A DNA stretch of 64,000 nt from Lucinisca nassula (GCA_963580285.1 OY757015.1:134486029-134550028), one strand, 5' to 3'. Counted from the first letter of the stretch, positions 32,253 through 44,017 are shown. The notes: generated from the letters alone by a model not told the origin. Program-made: numbers and translations.

Positions 32253-33695
32253 ATCAAAGCCTAATAGGCCTAATACTGTTTGTTTATCATTACCTATTCA
32301 GCCCCTTGTTCTGTCCTGGTGACTATGCCAGTTAAACTAGCATCCATTCCCCTCAATTCATCCCACAAACTGTGCAAACAAGCTTAAGTTTACTAAACTT
32401 CAATCTTCTTTGACCTTTGATGACATTGAAATCAGGTTAATGTTAACCAACTTGAAAACATGGCCCAATAATTCATCTAAGCCAGTTTCTAAGAACCAAG
32501 TCAGGAGTTTCAAAGAAACTATACACGAAGCATTAAAATTTTTACCAATTTTGTTCTGTGGTGACCTTGAAAACAAGGCCCTTGAAAATACTGCCAAGTC
32601 TGGTGTAATGCTGCATAATGTAAGCGACAGCTCAACTAAAGTGTAATATGAGTGCAATTGTAGATATCAAGCCTGTCCTGACCTTGAAAATGAGGTCAAG
32701 GTCACCAAAATCTAAGCTCAAAGGCAAGTTCCGATGATATAGATATCTAGGAAAGTCAACGAAATGTCACAGGATTTGAATTTAATAATTCCCAAATAAA
32801 GACAAACATTCTTTTTCAATTTTGAAAATCTCACAGGCCAAGTGACCTTCAAAATAAGGTCAAGGTCACACAAACCTAGTTAGCCCTTTATATTCTCAAA
32901 ATCGTATAATATATTCAGATTAATTTCAAAAGAATCCATTGTGTAATTCAAAAGAAAAAAATATGATTTATTGAATTCCAAGATGCAAAATTCTCAGAAA
33001 TAGAAGGTTTTCATAAAAACGTTGCTGCAGATGGCATACTTTACTTTAGAGGAAGAAAACTAGGTAGGATGTTACCTTAGGCAAACAAACAAACAGAGGA
33101 AGTTATGACTGCGTTTGCTATATTTTAAAAGAGATGTGGTGCATAAAACAAAACACCTCAGCATTGTATCGAATTACCCCAACCAGTTTCAGAATCATTT
33201 ATCTCCATAACTAGGGCTTACTTTGCAAAACCTAGACTGTCTTAGTAAAAGGAATTCTATAGGCAATGTATTAGGAGAATTTGAAGCTTTTTGTTCAGGA
33301 ACAGAAAAATGGTCAAAATGGTCACCCCTAATTTTGACATTTGACCAGCCCAAGTGACCTTGAATATTAGGTCAAGGTCATCAGAACTTAATCAACACTT
33401 TGTACTCTTCCAATGTTAAGTTCGATTAAGTTTGAAAATAATTTGCCATTCAGTTTCGGAGATAGGAAAAGGGCCTTATGGGCACCCCCTTTACAATCTC
33501 GAAATTAAAATCATCACGTTTATCAAAAATTTTGGAAAAAACAACAACTCCATCTTCAATAGATAAATGTAAATCCAAAAAGGGGGCTTCGGTATCAGAG
33601 GAATTTGCCTAGTTTAACTGAAGTTCTAGGGGATAAATCTGACTGATCAAACCATCAAAGTAAGTATTGTCAATATTTAATAAATCATTTAAATA

Positions 33696-34050
33696 CAGTA
33701 GAACTTCGATGGCTCGAACACCGACGGCTCGTTTACCATGGATGTGTCGAACCAATTCTTGAGCCCCTAGGGAAATCCTCTACATAAGAAATAGTGGGGA
33801 TAATTAAGGAGATTTTAGTCCTTTATCTTGCAAATGTATGCTGTGTGTACTCATTGGAATCGTCTCGATGCGGCGATTCTAAGGAGTACACACAACACAC
33901 ATTTTCATTATAGAACACCGAAAAGATGTCTAAAAGTATCTCGTTATGCCTCCTGACAGTAACCTCAGTTGCTCGAACTACCCCTGTCTCGAACAGATTT
34001 TCGAGGTCCCAAAGGTGTTCGAGCCATTGAAGTTCGACTGTATCTAGAAG
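33696..34050. mobile_element. Tc1/mariner-superfamily MITE in the RT active-site codons
   Basis: Terminal inverted repeats cagtagaacttcgatggctc (left) and the inverse of cagtcgaacttcaatggctc (right), flanked by TA on both sides. About 350 bp, no transposase. It interrupts PLE-5 inside the Tyr codon of the YxDD motif (TA duplicated). It also contains a tactcattggaatcgtctc / gcgattctaaggagta hairpin resembling family C (33845-33895). Confidence 0.75.
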
Positions 34051-35849
34051 TAGAGCTAAAAGCTTCAATAATTTCAGATTGGTTATCAATGGAAAGCGAC
34101 AACATGAACTCTCTTTCATAACAATGCAAGAACAGATCAGCCACAAGAGGTGCGCAATTCGTACCCATCGGAATACCCACATTTTGTCTAAATAACTTAG
34201 TACCGAATCTAATATAAATATTGTCAAGTAGAAAGGTGAAGGCATCACACGATTTCTGACATGACCGAAGTGTTTAATTCTTTTGCTCTTTAGAAGTGAA
34301 AAATGCATTTCTGATATTACATGCAAGATAGAGAGAATCTTCTCTGTGAAAGGCCCATTCAGTCAAATCATTAAGCTTTTCTTTTATAAGATTTTGAGGA
34401 AGTGTAGTGTAAAGAGTGGAAAAATCGTAAGTAGACAGACTTGAAGCACGAAAACGTCTGGATTTCAATTTATTTAAAACCTCATTCGAATTTTTTATAG
34501 ACCAAAATAGATTTCTTCCTGATCTTTCAAAGACTTTATCACACTATTTAATCCAAGCGTTTTAATAGCAGTGAGACAGGAAGGTAATAATTTAGAAAGT
34601 TCAGTGGTAGTGCAAGAGCTAGAATTTGCTACTAACCGTGCTTTGTAAGGTCTTTCATGAAGTTTAGGTAACCAGTATAGCGTAGGAAGCTTGTCTTGGC
34701 CTTCTGTAACACACACAGCAAACTTGGTGGCTGAAAGACAAATATGTTCATCTGCTATAGCTCTCTCTTCAGCTGAAGGCTGAAGTTCATAGGCCTTAGT
34801 ACCACCAAGCTCCTGCTTAAGCGTGTTAACATAGTGGAGCCGTCACACAACGACAACGTTGTTAGCGTCCTTTTCTGCAGGGGCCAAAACAAACTTCTTA
34901 TGAAATTCTTGAATACCTAGTTTAAGATGACGTAAAGACGTCTTAGGCTTAGGAGGTAATAAGTTAGTATTTTGAGAATAGAAAGAAATGCGTTTATTCA
35001 CTAGTTTTAAAATGCTAAGTTTCCAGTCCTTAAGGACTTTATGCTCAACATATTTTCGTTAACACCATCGATTACCGAATTCATTCAAGGCAGCAGCGAT
35101 TTCATCTCTACATTTACTGAAATCAATTTTAGAAGGAAACCGATATTTCGGTCCTTTAGAAATTATATTCCTTATCCTAGAATCAGGAATAATTTTCAAA
35201 ATGCCAGTAATTACATGACCAGCAGCAGGATAGCAATACACTGAGTTTTTACAATCATATGAATCAGGAGTATTAGTATCAATATCAAGATCTGAAACAC
35301 GTTTATTGAAATTAAAAATGATAGATGTAACAGGTATGTTATATTTATAGCAAATTATAGGTGTTTCAGTATTTTGAAAATAAGCAGGAATGGAAGAAAG
35401 CACCGAGGTCTCACGAAAAATACTGGGCAAATCTATAAAATCCATACCCTTATTAATGAAGGATATTTTGGAGAAATGGCGTTTATGATTAATTTCAGAA
35501 TCAATGTAAGGACGGAGAGTATGCTGAGTATAGCCTCTAGTTAAGAGAGCCGCATCATATAACTGATTAGAACTATCGTAGAATTTATTCGCCTCGGTGT
35601 CCAGAAGACGTAAAACAGAAACTTAGATATATTACCCTCATGATAAATGTTGTCATAAAAGCCCAATGGACAAGGTGTCTGTAAAAATTTAATCCATTTT
35701 AATTCAGTTTCATGCCGTTTAATAATATTAAACCTAGCTGTAGAATTTACATCATAATAAATTTTCCACTGGCTGTATAGAAATATCTTTCATAAAATGA
35801 CCTGTACGTCTGAAATGACGGTACAAGAAAGTGTCAGGTTTTAAGGCTT

Positions 35850-36256
35850 ACTCATTCTACGATAGTATAGTGTTCGTTAAATCGTGTTTTTTACATGCGA
35901 TTGGTTTGGCCGACATACTGCATTTTCAATTTGCAGTATGTCAGGTTATCACATAATCAAATCCGTAGACTTACATGTCAAATCAGACATTTTACTACAG
36001 AAAAACGTCTACAGTTTACTGACGAAGAAACGGTAGACACAGTGCATAAATGCGAACAGCACCTGCACCTCTTAGCATTGCACTTGGAAATAGTAGGCTT
36101 CATTCCACTTCTCCTGAAAGGATTGTTATATTTCCTAAGACTAGGCGATTTGAGAGGAGATAATCTAACTCTCAGATTGTTTTTAAATAAATTAGTGTTA
36201 CCAGCTCCACTTAAATTAACGGAAGCGGCAGAAAACAAATTAATGGGCCTCACCAA
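35850..36256 (-). pseudogene. PLE GIY-YIG-like endonuclease region
   Basis: Minus-strand landmarks: CNAKRCRCCSHLC (Cys cluster, about 36110), SSVNCRRFSVVKC, then, after a frame change, NLTYCKLKMQYVGQTNRM and TRFNEHY (about 35960-35880). YVGQT-x-x and R-F-x-x-H match the core of PLE GIY-YIG nucleases, which nick target DNA for primed reverse transcription. Stops and frameshifts make it inactive. Confidence 0.6.
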
Positions 36257-36689
36257 TACCGACCCAACATAGCACTAAACTTTTTAATAGAATGGGGAAT
36301 CCGTACAGATGAAGCAGAATGTAACCTAATGGGTGATATTGTAAGTTTAAATTCATTTGTGATACTCATTTTGTTTAAAGGGACGATACCGTCCAAACCA
36401 AAGGGATATTCATACCATTTAAACAGTATACGGAAGAATAGAAAATCCTTTAAAAAGAATGCGCTTCAAAAAGAAGGCGAATATTACAAAAGCCCACAAA
36501 ACATCTATACCTATAAAAAGCCCATAGGTATCAAACAAGCAATTGTTATACAAAGAAATACGAACATCGGTCCAATCAAGACCTTCAACAGGTATCAAAA
36601 GGATGTCAAATTAAGGAACGATGAAAAGCAACTGTAAAACTAATCCCTGAGGATTGGAAAAATAAGAGTATTAAATGCATGCACGGGGA

Positions 36690-37960
36690 TTTCTTAAATG
36701 TAGGTTCCTTGTGACACGGGCTTCCCACTTATGCAAAAAACATTGAGCTGTGACTTCACCTGTGACCTACTCAATAATAACTGTTGAACCGTTTGAGATA
36801 GATCAGTCATAAGTGGCGTGTGTGTTCCTTGTGACAAGGGCTCCAGACCGTAACAACAAATTGACCTATGGACTCGGTCATAACTTTTGAAGCATTTGAC
36901 ATAAAGGCTTCATATTTGGCGTGTAAGTTCCTTGTGACAAGAGCTTCCCACTCATATAAAAATGTTTGACCTGTGTACTGGACCGCTGGCTAACTTTGTC
37001 ATATTTGAGATGCAGGTTCCTTTTGAAAAAGGCTTCCTACTCATACAAAAATATTGTGACCTTGACCATCACCTGTGACCTACTTTATCATAACTTCTTA
37101 ACCATTTGCGATAGATCCTTCATATTTTGCATGTATGTGCCTTGTTACAGGGGCTTTCCGCCCTTACAAACATTTTGGCCTTTGACCTTGACCTTGAACT
37201 GTAACATACTTTATCATAACTTTGAACCACTTGAGATAGAGCCTTCATATTTGACATGTATGTTCATTCTGGGGTCACGTGTGAGACGCCAAGTTCTGCA
37301 ACGGAAGGTCAGGTGGTTTTTCTCCGGGTACTCCGGTTTTCGCCCACCTCTGATTAACGATCGGCTCGATATGAGTGAAATAATCTTGAAAGGGCCGTAA
37401 AACCCAAACCAAAAAAAAAAAAAAAATGTTCATTCTGACAAGAGCCTCCCAACCATAAAAAATTTGACCTTTGAACTACTTTGACATAACTTTTGAATCA
37501 TTAGAGATAGACCCTTCATACATGTATTTGGTATGTAGGTTCCTTGTGAGCAATGCCTCCCACACGAATAAACATTGTGACCTTATGAACCAATTTACAG
37601 AGATGCTTCATATTTGGCATGTAGGTTCCTTGTGACAAGGTCTACCCACTCATGCAAATAATTTTGACCTGTGAACTTGATCTAGACCAGTGACCTACAT
37701 AATCATAATTTTTGAACCATTTGAGATAGAGCCTTCATATTGGGCATGTATGTTCCTTGTGACAAGGGTCTGCCACCCATGCAAACATTTTGACCTGTGA
37801 CCTTGACCTTTGACCTACTTTATCATAACTTTTGAACCATTTGAGATATCCATATTTGGCATATATGTTCTTTCTGATAAGGCGCCTTACTACATTACCT
37901 ACCATTTCATTTCTGCATTTTGGATCAGGTGAGTAATCCAGGGCCATCATGATCCTCTTG
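36690..37960 (+). repeat. tandem repeat S2, second array
   Basis: Units of about 120 bp as at 23941-24640. The array closes with ggatcaggtgagtaatccag then ggccatcatgatcctcttgt (about 37922-37960). The same closing text ends the 47.1-50.1 kb element, so S2 is probably the core of such an element. It contains a SINE-like insertion at 37272-37426. Confidence 0.75.
37272..37426 (+). mobile_element. short SINE-like retroposon with poly-A tail
   Basis: 155 bp ending aacccaaacc plus about 16 A, flanked by a perfect 11-bp duplication tgttcattctg (37261-37271 and 37427-37437). Contains tttttctccgggtactccgg. The poly-A tail and target duplication show LINE-type retroposition. No convincing A/B box, so it is probably 5' truncated. 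Confidence 0.8.
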
Positions 37961-38019
37961 TCATGCAGCTATCAGTTTGGCATGATCATTATTTCCTGTG
38001 GTTCGACCTTTTTGTGCAC

Positions 38020-38905
38020 CCCAGGCTTTCGAAGAATTGTGGAAGGGTATATAGAGTAAATAGCTTTCTTATTTCTGGATGGATTTTGAAATTTCTTGGC
38101 AGAAATGTTAAATATCGTGAGACGATATATCGCGCGCAAAACCCAGATGCGTACTTCCAAGGTCAAGATCGTACTTAGAAGTCAAAGGTAAAACAAGTGT
38201 CAAAAACTTAAACACGGTCAATAACTTTCTTGTTTCAGGATGAATTTCGAAATTACTTGGCAAAAATGTTAACCATTATGAGACGATGTGTCGCGCGCAA
38301 AAAACAGGGTCCCTACCTCCAAGGTCAAGGGCGTACTTTGAGATCAAAAGTAAAAAAGTGTCCGAATCTAAAACACGGCCAATAACTTTTTTTTCTGGAT
38401 ATTTTTTTAATTGCTTGGCAGAAACGTTAACAATAGTGAGAGGTGTATCGCGCGCAAAACCGTACTAAGAGGTCAAAGGTCAAAAAAGGGTTCAAAACTT
38501 AAACACGGCCAATAACTTTCTTACTGCTTGGTGGATTTTGAAATTACTGGGCAGAAATGTTAACCCTCATGAGACGATGTGTCGTACGAAGAATCCAGGT
38601 CCGTACCTCCAAGGTAAAGGTCGTACTTAGAGGTTGAATGTCAACAAGGGCCCGAAACTTAAACACGGCGTACTTAGAAGTCAAATGTAAAAAAGAAGAG
38701 TCCAAAGCTTAAACACGGTCAATAACTTTCTTATTTCTTGATGGACTTTGAAATTACTTGGCAGAAATGCTAATCATCAAGGGACGATGTGTCGTACGAA
38801 GAATCCAGGTCCGTACCTCCAAGGTAAAGGTCGTACTTAGAGGTTAAATGTCACCAAAGGGCCCGCACCTTAAACACGGTAAATAACTTTATTTCTGGAT
38901 GGACC
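38020..38905 (+). repeat. tandem repeat S3, about 170-180 bp unit
   Basis: Units carry aaacacggccaataactttc, ttatttctggatggattttg, aaattacttggcagaaatgt, gagacgatgtgtcgcgcgca and gtacctccaaggtcaa. About five copies, one shortened near 38655. Confidence 0.75.
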
Positions 38906-38914
38906 TTTTGACCG

Positions 38915-39195
38915 TCATTACGAAAAACACGCCTATACACATACATTGTAACCTTTATCGCCGAAAAAATGAAAATTATAAGATGAAAAATTGTGATATT
39001 TTCATATTTCGGCTCAAAATATAGATTGTGGGTACTCGTTCGAACCGCCTCATCGAGGCGGTTCTAACGAGTACCCACAATCTATATTTTAGAGCAGAAA
39101 TAAGAAAAATAATGTTTACCCCTGCAAACCCTAGTTTTACTATATAAAAACGGAGTTCGAGGGGGGTCAAAATTATATAGGTGTGTATTCGTGAT
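38915..39195 (-). mobile_element. hairpin MITE family C, copy h (near consensus)
   Basis: Ends cattacgaaaaacacgccta and tataggtgtgtattcgtgat. The central palindrome (39017-39091) has arms of about 36 bp around atc, including gggtactcgttcgaaccgcc / ggcggttctaacgagtaccc. Best copy for defining the family. Confidence 0.85.
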
Positions 39196-39406
39196 CTGAA
39201 AAATTGAGATATTATTCTTATTTCGGTTCAAAATATAGAGTGTGGTATTCGTTAGAACCGCCTCGATGAGGCGGTTCTAACGAGTACGCACAATCTATAT
39301 TTTAGAGCAGAAATAAGAACAATAAGGTTTACCCCTGTAAACCCAATTTTGCAATGTAAAAATTGGGCTCGAGGGGGTCAAAATTATATAGGCTTGTTTG
39401 AGTGAT
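39196..39406 (-). mobile_element. hairpin MITE family C, copy i, in tandem with copy h
   Basis: Lacks the left end; begins at gaaaaattgagatattattc. Hairpin gttagaaccgcctcgatgag / ctcatcgaggcggttctaac. Ends ataggcttgtttgagtgatg. Confidence 0.75.
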
Positions 39407-39654
39407 GGTGACTATGACATTTGATCTTAGCTGGCCTTACGAAAGTAAGTGGGGTTGGGGCTATTGCCGTACCCCAAGGTCCGTAATCAGCGTCAGCGTC
39501 AGCGTCCGCATTGTGTTAGCTCTTATTTGTGATATTTTACAAATTTATTTTCGAACCAACATAACTAAAGAAAAAAAACATAGTTTTCATGTTCTTATTT
39601 ACTCCGTTTCCTGAGTTGGCTTAATTTGGACATTTTTAATAGTAAGTTATTTCC
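39407..39654. other. short unassigned intron segment
   Basis: Contains a small agcgtc repeat (39487-39504). Nothing else recognised. Confidence 0.4.
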
Positions 39655-39760
39655 TCTTTATCATATGACGTCACGTCTGAGAGTGTAATAACGCCATGTA
39701 ATAAATTCGATAATCCACTAGTGGATTAAATATACAAATTAGTTACATACGCCCCATAAC
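39655..39760 (-). mobile_element. hairpin MITE family E, copy 4, left part
   Basis: tttatcatatgacgtcacgt ... agtggattaaatatacaaat, breaking off at gccccataac. The missing part resumes at 52378 with ataacgttacatg, so the 12.6-kb unit between them inserted here. Confidence 0.8.
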
Positions 39761-40436
39761 CAGGGTGGGGGATCACGTGGTTTTATACGTCATCAAATAT
39801 GGCCGACAAGGACTAGAAACCTTTCACATAAGATATATTTTTGTCGTTTATAAGTCCTTAGATGTAAATATTGGAATAATATACTGTGCAGAGTACGACA
39901 AAAAGTAATTAAGGCAAGACAGTGTACTTCAAAGTATCAAAAGATCTTTTTTGGTTGAGTTTAATCGTTTCCAAGATGACAAAGACTTATTATTACGGGG
40001 ATTCCGTACACTGTTCTTGAACTTTCACGAATGGAACAGAAAAATTTAGCCGTATTTACCAGAATAAAGTCTGGAATCACGCCTTCTGGCTACTCTTTTC
40101 ATCAACAAAATTAGTGTATTTATAAAATTTGACCAGTCAAATCTGTATTCCCGCTGAAATTGAGCGTTTTTGTCCAGCTTGATCACGTACATCTGTTCAA
40201 TGACAATGATCAAGTGCACTGACACTTTGAAATTAATAAGATCTCGTGCACTGTAGTTAAATATTCGGCTTTAGTTAGCTTCCTAAACTAGGGCCAGATC
40301 CCCTTAAGATGGGTTCGGTTGCGTTGGTTCTCTTTCAATGTTAGATAAGCCGTCTAGAAAGTAATGTCTCAGTGATCTACTTTGTTATTCGTAGGTCACG
40401 CAATGATGAACTCATTATGAAAAAGGTTTATTGTTT

Positions 40437-41056
40437 GTTTGTTTAATTTGAGGTTTAATGTCCCCGTCAACACTGTAAAGGTCATTTTGGAGACGTTGCT
40501 TCCAATTTTGTGGGACTTTTACCCGACATTGAGATGAAATGACATCTCAAGCCCTGCCGCCCAATGAAACCAAAAGGGTTTATTAGCATGGACGGTCCGC
40601 CTCGCACCGCGGTTCCTGGACAGGCTTAGTAAGGGCGAGGATTGTGGCCACGTAAAATCAATTTAAGCCCCCCAGTGGAAATCTTCCACTGACCGTTCCA
40701 AGGCGGCTCTTCTGTGGCGATTTATTTATGTTGTTGTTTCTTACTTACTGTGTGTATCACTTGTGTCTTTTAATTTTGGATGGCCATATGGCCATTTTGT
40801 GGGAAAGTAACTGTCCATATGGCCTTCCTTTGTTTAGGTTTCCATTATGGTCTGGTCGCTTAATGTTTGTATTTCTTTCCCTTTGGTGTCTTTTATGGAT
40901 GGAGTAAGTTAATTGTATCAATTCCTGATCTTTGTTTTACTTCTACTTAGATCCTCTAAGCGGTTTACCAGTACTAGTGTGCGGGCCGGATTCAGCTCTG
41001 CGTGGAAGCATCATGCAGCCCATATATTTCTTCAAGCCCAAATGGGCGGGGGCCAG
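40437..41056 (-). mobile_element. SINE-like family A, copy 7, split by a PLE fragment
   Basis: Inverted copy with tail side at 40437 (gtttgtttaatttgaggttt) to 40628 (gttcctggacaggcttag), resuming at about 40945 with cttagatcctctaagcgg and ending at 41056. The interruption is the PLE 3' fragment below. Rejoining across one cttag gives the uninterrupted family sequence. Confidence 0.85.
40626..40948 (+). mobile_element. PLE 3' fragment inserted into a SINE
   Basis: Begins taagggcgaggattgtggcc, the point just after the left strand of the RNA fold, and ends gttttacttctac. Flanked by cttag/ttag, probably the target duplication. About 320 bp: a severely 5'-truncated insertion, with the 3' terminus kept. 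Confidence 0.85.
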
Positions 41057-41184
41057 TGAAAAAGGTTTAAGTTGATGATTTATTCTTTATCATCATTAAA
41101 CAAAAGAAACCATTTTTAGAGAGAAAACAAATTCAGTTGATATATTCAGAAGTTGGGTTAGAAATTGGAGCGATTTCAGTCATA

Positions 41185-42015
41185 TACCAAGGTTCAATAT
41201 TGATCTTAAATCTCTTCTGCAACAAGGTCTATCGGAGCCCAAATTTTATGGTTACTTAGTATATAAATTGAGAAAATATATAACCGCATGACTTCAGCGC
41301 CCAATTTCGTAAAATCATTCTTCGATATAAAACGATTGGGTACAACATAAATGTTATACGACAGACTGCATGCATGGTAGTTAACCAATCACGGTTGATA
41401 ACTCTGCTTCCCTCTTTAATTGCACGCCGGTGGGTCAGGCGTCAGATTCTATGACGGTTCCAGCGTGAAGGCTTATTGAGAATTAGAGAGATCTAATTCA
41501 AGGTAATGTTGGTTGGTGCCTGATGCTCTATCTCTGGTCGGGCCCATCGGAGTCTAACTGTTGGTGTCCTTTTGCTCCAGCATTTCAGTGGTTTCTTGCT
41601 GTCGAGTCCTCACCGTTGTGTCATTTCTGTGGTTGTTTGAATAGGAGGCATTCATACGGACTGAACAAATTATTTGTCTAAATCGCGACGGAAGAAAGGG
41701 CAAGGATTGTGGCCACGTAAAATCGATTTAAGCCCCACAGTGGAATTCGTTTCTGCTGACCGTTCCAAGGCGGTGCTTCTGTCGCGGTTTATTTTTGTTA
41801 TGGTTTGTCTTTGGGTGTTTGTGTCGCTTATATTATTTTATTTTGGCTAACCTATTGGCCATTTTGTGCGAAAGTAACTATCCTTTTGGCTTTCCGCTAG
41901 ATGTTTTGATTAGGTCTTTTGTTTCATGTTTGTTTTTCTTTCCCTTTGGTGTCTCTGATGGGAGCTGCGGGTTAATTGTATCGATTCCTGATCATTGCCT
42001 CCACTTCTATTTCAA
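41185..42015 (+). mobile_element. PLE 3' fragment with RT C-terminal codons
   Basis: Starts in the basic C-terminal RT region (aatctcttctgcaacaaggt, matching 4420 in PLE-1), continues through the end of the RT (with frame breaks) and the 3' region to cacttctattt. RNA fold at 41680-41791. Confidence 0.8.
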
Positions 42016-42474
42016 AATAAGTAAATCACCAATTTCGGACTCGGATGACCTAGTTATATGAAGAACATTAAATAATTCTATGCTTGCAAAATCGAGAATT
42101 ATTCCATACAATTACAGTGATTTCTACCGCGGCGGAAGATGCGGATGGAGGTCGGGCCCCGTAAAACTGGTGTAAACCCGGCAGTAATTATAACTGGCCG
42201 ACAAAAGAAAAGAATTTTTACGTATGAATTCCAAATGTGCCATTATGACAAGCATTGTTGTTACTCCAAACACCGGTTGATGTCGGGGAATAGAATGACT
42301 GCCTGATGACGTAGGAAGCATAGTGATCTTTATCCTAGCTTTCCTACTAAGCGTCCGCAATGAGCATGGTTTCCAAAACGTATTTATGAGCCACTGCTCA
42401 AGATGGTATATATTATGTTTGAATAGAAGCTTAAAAATACAAGAGAAAGAGATTTTATTAACCGTAAGGCGATG
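42016..42474. other. unassigned segment of the 12.6-kb unit
   Basis: No gene or repeat family recognised. Confidence 0.4.
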
Positions 42475-42830
42475 GACTTCCAGCCTTCATGCGGACTGAA
42501 CAAATAAATTGTCTCAACACGGCGAAGATTGCGGCCGCTTAAAATCGATTTAAGCCAACCCCACCTCCCCACCACTCAAGTGGAATTCTTTAACTGACCG
42601 TTCCATGGCTTTTTCTGTCGTGGTTTACTTTTTGTTATTGTTCATCGAAGGTATGTATCGCTTTTATGTTTTATTTTGGATAGTCAATTGGGTTTTCTCT
42701 ATTGTTGTTTCCATAAGAGTCTGAGTCTAGTTACTTCATGTTTGTGTTTCTTTCCCTTTTGATGTCTCTGATGGAAGCTGTTAGTTAATTGTGTAGATTC
42801 CGGATCGTTGCTTCAATTCTAGTTTTTAAT
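42475..42830 (+). mobile_element. diverged PLE 3' region fragment
   Basis: ccttcatgcggactgaacaa, cttaaaatcgatttaagcc and a tttctgtcgtggttta remnant show the family. Many substitutions make it older than neighbouring copies. Confidence 0.65.
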
Positions 42831-42857
42831 TCATCCAGTACAAATACCTTTAACAGT

Positions 42858-43105
42858 CATATACGTGTTTATTTATAGTGTTGTTTGTTACTTGCTGTGT
42901 GTGTCGCTTGTGTCTTTTTGTTTTGGATGGCCGTGTGACCGTTTTGTGGGAGGGTGGCTGTCCTTGTGGCCTTCCTTTGTTTAGGTTTCCATTATGGGTT
43001 GGTCGCTTCATGTTTGTGTTTCTTTCCCTTTGGTGTCTTTGATGGGTGGAGTAAGTTAATTGTATCGATTCCTGATCTTTGTTTTACTTCTACTTTATCT
43101 TACAG
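42858..43105 (+). mobile_element. PLE 3' terminus fragment
   Basis: Begins within the 3' region (tttatttatagtgttgtttg) and ends gttttacttctacttt at about 43096. Contains ggtttccattatgggttggt. Confidence 0.8.
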
Positions 43106-44017
43106 TTTTAACTTGACAGGGATTCGTCTTCGTCTGTTAGGCATACATAATTTTTGTTTTAACAGAACCTTTGTGTATCGCATCCGAAGAAAACCGGTTA
43201 ACAAACTAGAAGAAAAGTGATATAAAGAGCAAAACGGTGAATATGTTGAGGATGTACCTAAGATGGACTAAAATGGTGTAAAGAAACCAGACAGTGGTTT
43301 AAATATAAAGTTAGATAGGCCAATTTATGTATGGATCTACTACGTACTTTCCCCTTTTCATAACATTCTTCCCCCAATTTAAACCAACAGATAAATTGCT
43401 GAGCATTTTACTCCCTACTTTTGAACTAAAATGATCATTTACACAGCTATTGAGATTAATTACACAGTTTTACAGACATTTTGAGTTAAAAGAAATATCG
43501 CCATATCTTGATTGCATTTTAAAAGAATGATTTAAAAAAGAAATATTTCCAGTTATATGTTTTCGAATACATCTGGCTAGATTGGAGACGGACATTCCAT
43601 CTCTGGATTCGGAATAGGAGATACTTATTCGTTTTTGGTAAGATGAACAAATAATCGCGTGCACTGCGCTCAATGTAGTTTGATCTCGCACACTGCATTA
43701 CCAAACTGTCTTCTTACTACACTTGAATAATTCACACAACATTACATTTCGCTATAGAACTTAAATGAATGGCGATTTAATAGTATGTTGCAATGTTTTA
43801 AATACCGGAGTGTCTCAAGCAGCAGACATCTACGATTTTATAGCTGTTTAACCTATAATTCTACGAGTATCACAGTTTTGTGAAATTGTCTGTCTTTTAT
43901 CTGTACTCTCAACACTTAAAACGGATACACATATTTAAACCAAGAAAGGAAGGAATAAAATGAGTACTCCGTAAGAACAATAAATGTTTTCTAACAACCC
44001 AAAGCGGGTCAGACCAT
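43106..44017. other. possible original interior of the 12.6-kb unit
   Basis: No known repeat or protein domain. Holds two forward copies of the unit's motif: aatcgcgtgcactgcg (43653) and tgatctcgcacactgc (43681). Confidence 0.4.

Larger units (their letters stand above)
28857..33489. mobile_element. 4.6-kb inverted-repeat (foldback-like) element inside PLE-5
   Basis: Ends are inverted copies of ggggtgcccataaggccctt followed by ttcc (28871-28894 and inverse at 33466-33489). Both arms hold inverted versions of a roughly 400-bp repeat: for example accttgacctaatattcaag at 29332 against the inverse near 33360, and catctgcagcaacc at 29623 against its inverse at 33020. No transposase is recognised. 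The host PLE sequence resumes in register on both sides. A G-rich string (28857-28875) obscures any target duplication. A hAT-like element occupies its centre. Confidence 0.7.
33490..36660 (-). mobile_element. PLE-5, 5' portion (GIY-YIG-like, Cys/His, RT), longest PLE copy
   Basis: Minus strand, from 36660 down. Order: Cys-rich segment and GIY-YIG-like endonuclease (about 36250-35850), linker, MDFIDLPSIFR and the Cys/His region (about 35445-35060), RT entry (LPTLYWLPKLHERPYKARL, about 34690), SFSTLYTTLPQNL-like segment (about 34440), GIPMGTNCAPLVADLFL (about 34170), then the YxDD site, which is split by a MITE at 33696-34050. The RT continues to 33490 and, beyond the 4.6-kb insertion, at 28856. 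A GIY-YIG domain before the RT is the permuted layout described for Naiad/Chlamys-type PLEs (family knowledge). Many frameshifts: inactive. Confidence 0.75.
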
